Source of the DNA: Turnera subulata
Lineage: Eukaryota; Streptophyta; Magnoliopsida; Malpighiales; Passifloraceae
Assembly (NCBI GenBank): GCA_028386065.3
Contig: JAKUCV010007537.1
Span: forward strand, 264,383-328,382
Reading direction: 5' to 3'
DNA: 64,000 bases
Shown here: piece by piece, positions 57,737 through 64,000 of the stretch
Numbering within the stretch: the first letter of the stretch is position 1
Layout of the letters: each line of letters starts with the position of its first letter
Translations under genes and position numbers: made by a program
Notes under the pieces: generated by a model
The model's input: only the letters and a program-made list of their open reading frames with translations
The model's database searches: none
Told to the model about the DNA's origin: nothing

Positions 57737-59759
57737 CTAGTCCAGTAGTTTAGTCATGGATATGGTTACATTCACAAATTCAGTCTTCTCTTTGGCCATG
57801 CGATCGGCCACAATTTCCTTGTACCTGGAGAAAACCTCATCGATGATTGATTCCCCAAAATGGCTAACCAGCAATGGTTCTGCCACAGCTCTCATGCATT
57901 TGGCAACATTATATCCACCATCTTTACAGGCATCAGGTACGTTGACTTCCCTCTCATAAGCATTCCAGTTCACTTCAGAAACTTCCAGCCGGTCAATAGT
58001 GAAAGACCCATCCTTCTCAACTTCATTCTTCACTTCTGATGGCGATGGCGTGTATTGAGGGATGTTAAAGGAATCGAAAAGATCTTCATCTATGATTCCC
58101 TGCATGTAATTAATAATTTATTTAACACATTTTCAAAAAAAAAAAATTATTGACGCACTACCTCAAGAGATTTTTATTGATTTAGACAATTCAGCTATCG
58201 TTTCAACAAAAGGAGAACTATTAAAGATGATTGATGATATTTTTTTTTTTTTGTCGAGATGATTGATGATATTTGGTGACTAGCTAGATTCAGGAACCAT
58301 ATTTGTCAGCTCATGGATTAGCCAGATACATTGGAGGAAAAAAAATTAATTTGTACTTGGATGATAATTCGCTCCTGAATTAATTAGATCCATTGGATGA
58401 CAAATAAATTTGTACTTGAGGTGATAATAAGAAACATTACTATCAGTCTATCACGTGTTGGTGTTTGCCTTCAACCAAACATTTCATTAAAAAAAATAGG
58501 GCCCTCAACTATATACCACACATTTCATGAAAAGCTTGAAGAATTCTACGGTCAGATGGCTGTGGGAGTAGAAACTTACATGAAGCAATACTAAGCATTT
58601 TAGTATTTCTGATATTTTATTTAGGGAGAAGCAGACTATTATATTCCATCGAAGGTTCGGCAGCTTATTTTGACCTTCTTTTGAGTCATTATTTATTATC
58701 AGCGGAGGTTAATGTCTTTCTCTTCTAAGGATTATTGACTATCTTCATAAGAAAGTAAATATATATATATATATATATGTAGATATTGTCCTTTATTACT
58801 ATATATCATTCGTCTACCTCTAAAACCATCTCTTTCAGAGCTGCAGCTAAAAGCTCCCAGATGTAGCAACATTCCTTGCTGGCAGGATCTTCACTTCTTC
58901 TCCCCAATATGGTCAATACCATACGCCCTCCGGTTACCAATTCCTCTGAACGACACCTCAAGAACACTGAAAAATCTCTCTGGAATTGCTGGTAGTAAGC
59001 TCGAAGGACGCTTGGTGGGCTTGTCTTAGTCATATAAATGTTTCCTTTATTTCCTTCCAGCCCTTCAGGAACCTAAAGAAAAGGGAAAAAAGCAGAAAGG
59101 TTTTATTACTTAAAATGAATCTTATCAAAGCCACTTTTTAGAAGTCCCAAAATGGAAAAGGCTCATGAATGTAATGTAATGAATAATTACCTGGGAGAGC
59201 CACATGAGACTGTAAGAAGAGTGGACAAAATCCAAGCTCTTCCTTTGAAAAAGCCTACCATAGAAAGAACCAGGGACTCCTGCAACAAAACATGGTCCAA
59301 TCCCATCTCCCAATTGTTCTCTCATTTTTTCTTTAAACCCTGACAATGTCCTGAAGATGGCATTGAAGTCATTCCCTGGAAGATCATTCAAGAACACCTG
59401 AAATTCGGGTGACTTATGGCCAAGCATCCTGCATAGCTTTTCCACCGCTTTGACGAGCAAGGATATAACGAGCAAAGTGTTTGGCCCTGAAGAACATCCT
59501 AGGTCTGCAATGGCTAGGTTCCTCTTAAAGTTGCTGGTGTAAAGATTGGTTATGGCTTCCTCTACAATAGGCTTTGTCATGGATATAACTTTTTCCTGCA
59601 CGTAAACGTAAAAATGAACTTCCAGTTAACTCTATGAGTTGCTCGATTTCAAATTGAACTATTGTTATAGTTCAGATTATATACCTGGAGCACTGAGTTT
59701 TGAGCATAGCTTGTCTCTCCCATTCCTCCCTTCATGTGAAGAACCTGAACAACTTCCAT
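57737..59759 (-). CDS. SABATH carboxyl methyltransferase, salicylate/benzoate type, copy B
   Basis: Four minus-strand exons: 59685-59759, 59191-59595, 58818-59072 and 57737-58099. The first three have the same exon lengths as copy A and the last is one codon longer, giving 365 residues. Landmarks are [17 protein letters not shown] with Gln25, [34 protein letters not shown], the canonical pocket SSYSLMWLS, and [16 protein letters not shown]. All match salicylate/benzoate methyltransferases, which make volatile methyl esters in the cytosol. This copy keeps the family residues that copy A has changed, so it is the better candidate for the ancestral activity. The exact substrate cannot be read from sequence. 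Confidence 0.93.
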
Positions 59760-59861
59760 GTCCCTTTGTTTTTTTAAAAATTCCTCTTGCTCTTTCACAC
59801 TCTCTGGGAAGTTGTATGTATTGTTGTGTGTTGTGTGTTGTGTGCAGTGAGGTGTGCACCT

Positions 59862-59868
59862 ATTTATA
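59862..59868 (-). promoter_or_regulatory. TATA box of SABATH copy B
   Basis: TATAAAT on the minus strand about 104 bp before the start codon. A tgtgttgtgtgt run just downstream, in the leader, is longer than in copy A. Confidence 0.65.
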
Positions 59869-60476
59869 GAGGTCAGTAACTAATGAGCTTGTTGGTAGAA
59901 TTATTGTTTCATAAGCGGACTTTCTGTTTAGTCTTGTTTTTTGTCCTAAAAGTCTTTTTTTATCAAGCAACATATGTTTCTCATGTCTTCTTGCAGACGT
60001 CTTCACTAATTTATGACGTGGACCACAATTGAATTAGAGATGCTAAAAAAAGTTTACAACCCTGAAAAGGAAGAAAGAATTGTTAATTGATTATAATATA
60101 ACTATTTCATATGTTGATTTAGTCAATTAACCTGAGTATCAAATTAAGCATATATGTTATGGTCGGTGAAAATTTACGTACTGCTATCCTTATAAGTTAC
60201 TCATGGAAGAGGATGGTTGGTAGGATTTAAGTCTCGATCTGATTAGAGTATGTTAATGAAAATTCAATGCCCTAATCCCATATTCTTGCCTTACCTAATA
60301 TTTCCGATCGATCCCATCTCTTACTTTTTGTAGTGTGCATCCCAAATATGTGGAGTTAAAAAATTTGGAGCAACCCATTCCAACCACAGACATGTTTATC
60401 AATAAGAACGGTAAAGAGACACTTTTAACTACTATTTTTAGTTAATTTATTATCATAGTTAAAAGCTCCCCACACT

Positions 60477-60626
60477 GCTAGGGCCTCTTGAGCTCAGTGG
60501 CATAAGATTTTGATTTCCACCAAGGCCACCCGGATTCAAATTCGGATGGGGATAGATATTTAGAGGGTTAGGATGGGGTAAGATATATAGGATTAATGAG
60601 CATAGTCTCTCCATTGTACACAAAAA
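60477..60626 (+). mobile_element. tRNA-derived SINE of a second family
   Basis: A box-like ttgagctcagtggcataag and B box-like ggattcaaattc are followed by non-tRNA DNA and a poly(A) tail. It is flanked by aaaagctccccacact (60461-60476) and aaaagctccccatact (60627-60642), a 16-bp target duplication with one change. It differs from the SINEs at 6.6 and 15.8 kb. Confidence 0.88.
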
Positions 60627-61469
60627 AAAAGCTCCCCATACTAGCACTAAACATGTTACTTAAATGAGTAAGATGTTTCATCCACAAAGTTCTGTAATGA
60701 AAGTGATAGTACCAACTATATAATAAGGGATAAAGTAACAAACGCACTAATAAGTAATAACATCTCAAATCATGTCTAGTTTTGTAAGGTTTTTTTTTTT
60801 TTGAGTTTTACAGGCTAGGCTGGAATTCATACTCAGAAACCTTCACTCCCTTGAAGATGATCACTGTGCTACTTAAGTTACAACTAATTGGTTATGTTAG
60901 TAAGTTTATGTCATTAACAATAGATAAGCTCTAGCTACGAGGACTGTGGCAAGGATTTATACTGAAACGGGTTAATCTTTCTCAACCATAGTACATGGCA
61001 TGGACGGAGATACTTTTTTTTTTTCCCCCCTTACTCCGTGGCCAACTTAAGGCGTGGTCCAGTCTAATTACCTTGAAGATTTCCAGCCATATACCAATCT
61101 GCTCCACGGAGCTTACACATGTCATGATTCCCGACGAAAGTGCTCATCTCATGTCATAGAGGGAGGATAGGGATACCACCAAATTCGCCTGAAAATGGTC
61201 ACCATTGCTACGAGCCTTACAAATATTGCCTCCACGTGATTTATTTTGTGATTATTCAACATGAGTAATATTGCATAAAGAGGATGAAAGCTATGTAAAC
61301 CAAAATTATACTCCTTCGGTTTTGAAAAGATTGACATTTTAAAATTTTTAGTTTTGTTCCAAACTACTTTATCCCTTAGAATAGTAGGAAGCAAAACTAT
61401 TTTTTTAACTAAATATATTAACATCATCAAATGAAATAGTAAAAGTAAAATTTTGTAAGAAAAATATCA

Positions 61470-61775
61470 GCTTTTTCTGTGATCATCAAGAAAGATTTGC
61501 CTCCTCCAATGAATCAATGAATGAATGAAGTGATGAATTCGTTTCTTTTTTTTAAAAAAAAAAAAAGAAGATAGCCAGCAAAGGCGGACTTAATTTAATT
61601 GCATGGATACAAGCATAGGGTAGTTGAGGAACTAAAAGAAGAGTAAAAATCGAGTCCACTTTTATGGATCCCACAGGTTTGGACAAATGCCATCACATCA
61701 CAAGAATTCCACACCAAAAAAAAAGATGTAATCTGAAGGAAAATATATATCTCCTGAATGAAATAAATTAGGACA
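61470..61775. other. Intergenic, no gene seen
   Basis: AT-rich DNA between SABATH block B and the LTR, with an A run at 61553-61565. Confidence 0.5.
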
Positions 61776-61779
61776 CCTA

Positions 61780-62089
61780 TTTAGAGTCCTAGCAGCGGAA
61801 GCAAACAGGTCTTGGAGTCCAGGTCTTGATCTACCGATCGTGAAGGGTTGTCACGGTGTATCGGAGCAACCCCTGTAGTCTCCACGGCCTAAACCTCTCT
61901 ACTCTATAGCTGTGTATATGGTATATGTGGGTGTAACCTAGCCACCCTATGTATATTATGTTCTTGGTTGTTGTGCCATAGAACAACATGTATATATAGG
62001 AGGCTGGGTTACAGGTGAGAACCCAACTTATGGGTGGACCTAGTGGGCCCCACTACCTCAAGTGGGCCTCCATACAACATAACCCAACA
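61780..62089 (-). mobile_element. Copia-type LTR on the minus strand
   Basis: Read on the minus strand, a polypurine tract gagtgggaga (62091-62100) precedes TGTTGGGTTATGTTGTATGG, a common copia polypurine/LTR junction. The LTR contains a TATA-like ctatatatacatg and ends near tgcttccgctgctaggact. The far end is approximate. No second LTR or pol was found in the window. Confidence 0.65.
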
Positions 62090-62100
62090 TCTCCCACTCA

Positions 62101-62819
62101 TACATAAGTGAGAGTGCTCGAAATACCAAATGCAAGAAACTCATTCTTGCTACAACAGCAATAGTCATACAAGGAAATAGGACCGTGTGACCGGCATACT
62201 GTGAGAGCGAAATGCTATGCACCTGTTAGGGATATATAGCCTCTCGTCGAGAAGAAACCTGCAAGTAGATCAGAAAGTACGCTAGTGCCCTAGATCATCT
62301 GAATCACATTAGAAAACATCCATAGGATCTCGTCCATTAAGGCGTGACGCAATGCAACGTAATGCAAAGCAATGCAACGCAATGTATTCACAATTATGTA
62401 CGTCATAACTAGTGCACCGGTGAATACAAGACTAATGTGATTCCGTCTATGACCTTCCTCTTCTCACGATTCCCTTGACCCGGCTCAACTCGCTTTTCTA
62501 GACATGTCCCGCCAGACCGAATCTGTATACATGGTTCTTAGGCAACATACTAAGATAGCGACCATCAAACCGAATCTCAAGTCTCTGATAGGAGTACTGA
62601 GGGTACATGAGGCAGAGCCCTGCATAGAAGCTTCGGGTCTCACACAGCTAGAAATTGAGATCACACTCTAGCTAACCCGTGGTCGACAAAATGAACACAT
62701 GGTATGAAACATGTGCTACAGTATTTTCTCCTTCCCGTAGAGCGTATGTCTTTTCCTCATAAGGAATGTTGTACAGATGATAGTTTAGATACCGTGTGTA
62801 TCCCAAACCCGAGTTCCTC
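62101..62819 (-). other. Retroelement internal DNA next to the LTR, no protein recognised
   Basis: By position this is the 3' internal part of the minus-strand LTR element. It holds an array of aatgcaacg-like units (62350-62385) and no open frame with a known domain. It is cut off at 62820 by another LTR. Confidence 0.4.
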
Positions 62820-64000
62820 TGTAACGCCCCGAATTTCCGGTAATTAATTTCTATGGAATTTTAAGAATTTTTAAATTTTATTTCCAATTCTACTCTCGAG
62901 GAATTTCCGGGATTTTAGGTCAAGAAGATTATTATTAATTTCTTCTTTTCTTTGGAAATATTTTATTTCCTTAGTAATAAAAATTTTAGTGTGGAATTAA
63001 ATCTTTATTCAGGATTAAAGTAGAAAATTGAGTATTATTTGTGTTTGTGTTTAAAACACAAGTTTTGGAGTAGTTTTGACCTAAACTACGTCGTTTTGGG
63101 GAGCATAAAACACAAAACACTAAAATGCTTGCGTTTTGACCAGCTAACATCACGTGTTGACCGAGCTGTTGGTGGACGTATGAAACGACGTCGTTTCACG
63201 CGTGGCCGAACCCTAGGTTTACCCTAGGTATAAAACCCATTCTTTTCTTTCTCTCTTCTATCTTTTCTTTTCTCCTTCTCCTGTATTCTCTCTTTTCCGC
63301 CGCAGCCTAAACTCCTCTCTTCCCACCTTCTTCTCTTTCGATTCTCCCTCTCCTCCCATGATCCCCTCCGACCTCCTCTCCTTGAATCGTGGTCTTGACG
63401 GGTACCTAACTCGAAACACTTCCCTCCTTTGCGTTTTCTTTCTCTCCGATTCACCACCATCTCGTTTTCTCTCGCTCACACTCTCGTCGCCAACACCATC
63501 ATCTCCTGTCATCTTCGTTCCTTCGATTTCACACACATGTGCAACCGGAGAGCCACCACCGAGGGAAGAAGAGAAGGCTGTGGAGGGACGGGGGGCGACG
63601 GGCACTGGAGTCTCTCGACTCGGGCCGTGCGTGGCCGTGTGGTGGTGTCGCCGTCGCTGCGTCTCGCGCAGCCGTCGCCTGGTAAGTCCGATGACCTTTC
63701 CCTCTTCCTCGTTTTTCTTCCGGCTGTGTTGAGGTTGTTGTTGATGTCGTGTTTGTTTCTGGTGTTTTGGTGCCGGATGTTGGTCTGCGTGGCTGTTGTT
63801 GGGCTTGTTGATGGTGGTGGCTGCGTCGCTGGTGGTCGGGGTCGGTTGCGTTTGGTGTTGTTGGTGATGCGGTGCCGGATTTGGGTTCTGGCCGGTGAGG
63901 TATCGTGGCGCTGGCGTGTGTTGTTAGGGGCTTCCAGTGGCGGATCCGAGACTCAGGTTGGATTCGGGCTCTGGGGTTTTAGATCCGGTCAGGACCGATT
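62820..64000 (+). mobile_element. Start of a gypsy-like LTR, runs off the window
   Basis: TGTAACGCCCCGAATTTCCG at 62820 is the usual opening of many plant gypsy LTRs. A palindromic acgacgtcgt (63184) and a TATA box (tataaaa, 63229-63235) follow. Downstream is a C/T-rich leader, then GC-rich DNA with CG-rich open frames on both strands that I do not interpret as genes. The LTR end, primer site and gag lie beyond the window, so the class is inferred from the opening. Confidence 0.55.

Larger units (their letters stand above)
56780..61470. repeat. Segmental duplication unit, SABATH copy B
   Basis: Matches 48176-54890 apart from inserts. Block B has about 700 bp of extra DNA at 56885-57590 and about 400 bp at 60430-60830 (including a SINE). 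It lacks the LINE tail and Mutator-like element of block A. Confidence 0.88.

Noticed and set aside
60477..60560. A functional tRNA gene on the + strand
   Set aside because: The poly(A) tail and 16-bp duplication fit a SINE; the acceptor stem does not pair.
1..64000. CRISPR array, operon, phage or prokaryotic defence system
   Set aside because: Introns, tRNA-derived SINEs and plant gene families show plant nuclear DNA; no regularly spaced direct repeats of CRISPR type occur.

Overview
This is a eukaryotic window, almost certainly from a flowering plant and probably a eudicot. It holds two intact copies of a plant-type F-box/DUF295 gene and two intact four-exon SABATH methyltransferase genes with GT-AG introns. 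Most of the rest is transposable elements of plant type (copia and gypsy-like LTRs, L1-type LINEs, CACTA, Mutator-like, Helitron-like, tRNA-derived SINEs, MITEs). Intergenic DNA is AT-rich, and a 119-base N run at 51777-51895 marks an assembly gap. I cannot name the species.

Layout. 1-6.2 kb: a GC-rich block, a 3 x 100-bp tandem repeat, a decayed copia element with an LTR near 5.9-6.2 kb, and a LINE endonuclease relic. 6.4-9.7 kb: a dispersed repeat interrupted by a SINE, then a foldback MITE with a 9-bp target duplication. 9.7-11.6 kb: a LINE ORF1 relic, then a SABATH pseudogene split by a MITE. 12.6-15.8 kb: a second copy of the dispersed repeat, split by a 2.4-kb LINE derivative that has ORF1 but no ORF2. 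16.8-21.5 kb: small tandem repeats and two tandem truncated HSP90 pseudogenes. 23.4-27.2 kb: F-box gene copy 1. 27.7-34.8 kb: a third copy of the dispersed repeat, split by a full-length but inactivated LINE with a 16-bp target duplication. 35.2-40.1 kb: a Helitron-like element containing a 4.2-kb CACTA element, which carries exons of an alpha-N-acetylglucosaminidase gene. 43-44.4 kb: a LINE fragment. 44.6-48.2 kb: F-box gene copy 2. 48.2-54.9 and 56.8-61.5 kb: two copies of a block carrying a SABATH methyltransferase gene; the first copy also carries a LINE tail and a Mutator-like element, and the second shows the empty site. 61.8-64 kb: a minus-strand copia-type LTR and the start of a gypsy-like LTR that runs off the window.

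The working genes look like four: two F-box/DUF295 genes, each with a TATA box and a 5'-UTR intron, and two SABATH carboxyl methyltransferases of the salicylate/benzoate type. They arose by two local duplications. The paralogues and repeat copies serve as empty-site references, so many insertions can be dated relative to each other from this sequence alone. I saw no CRISPR, operon or prokaryotic feature, and no tRNA or rRNA gene.
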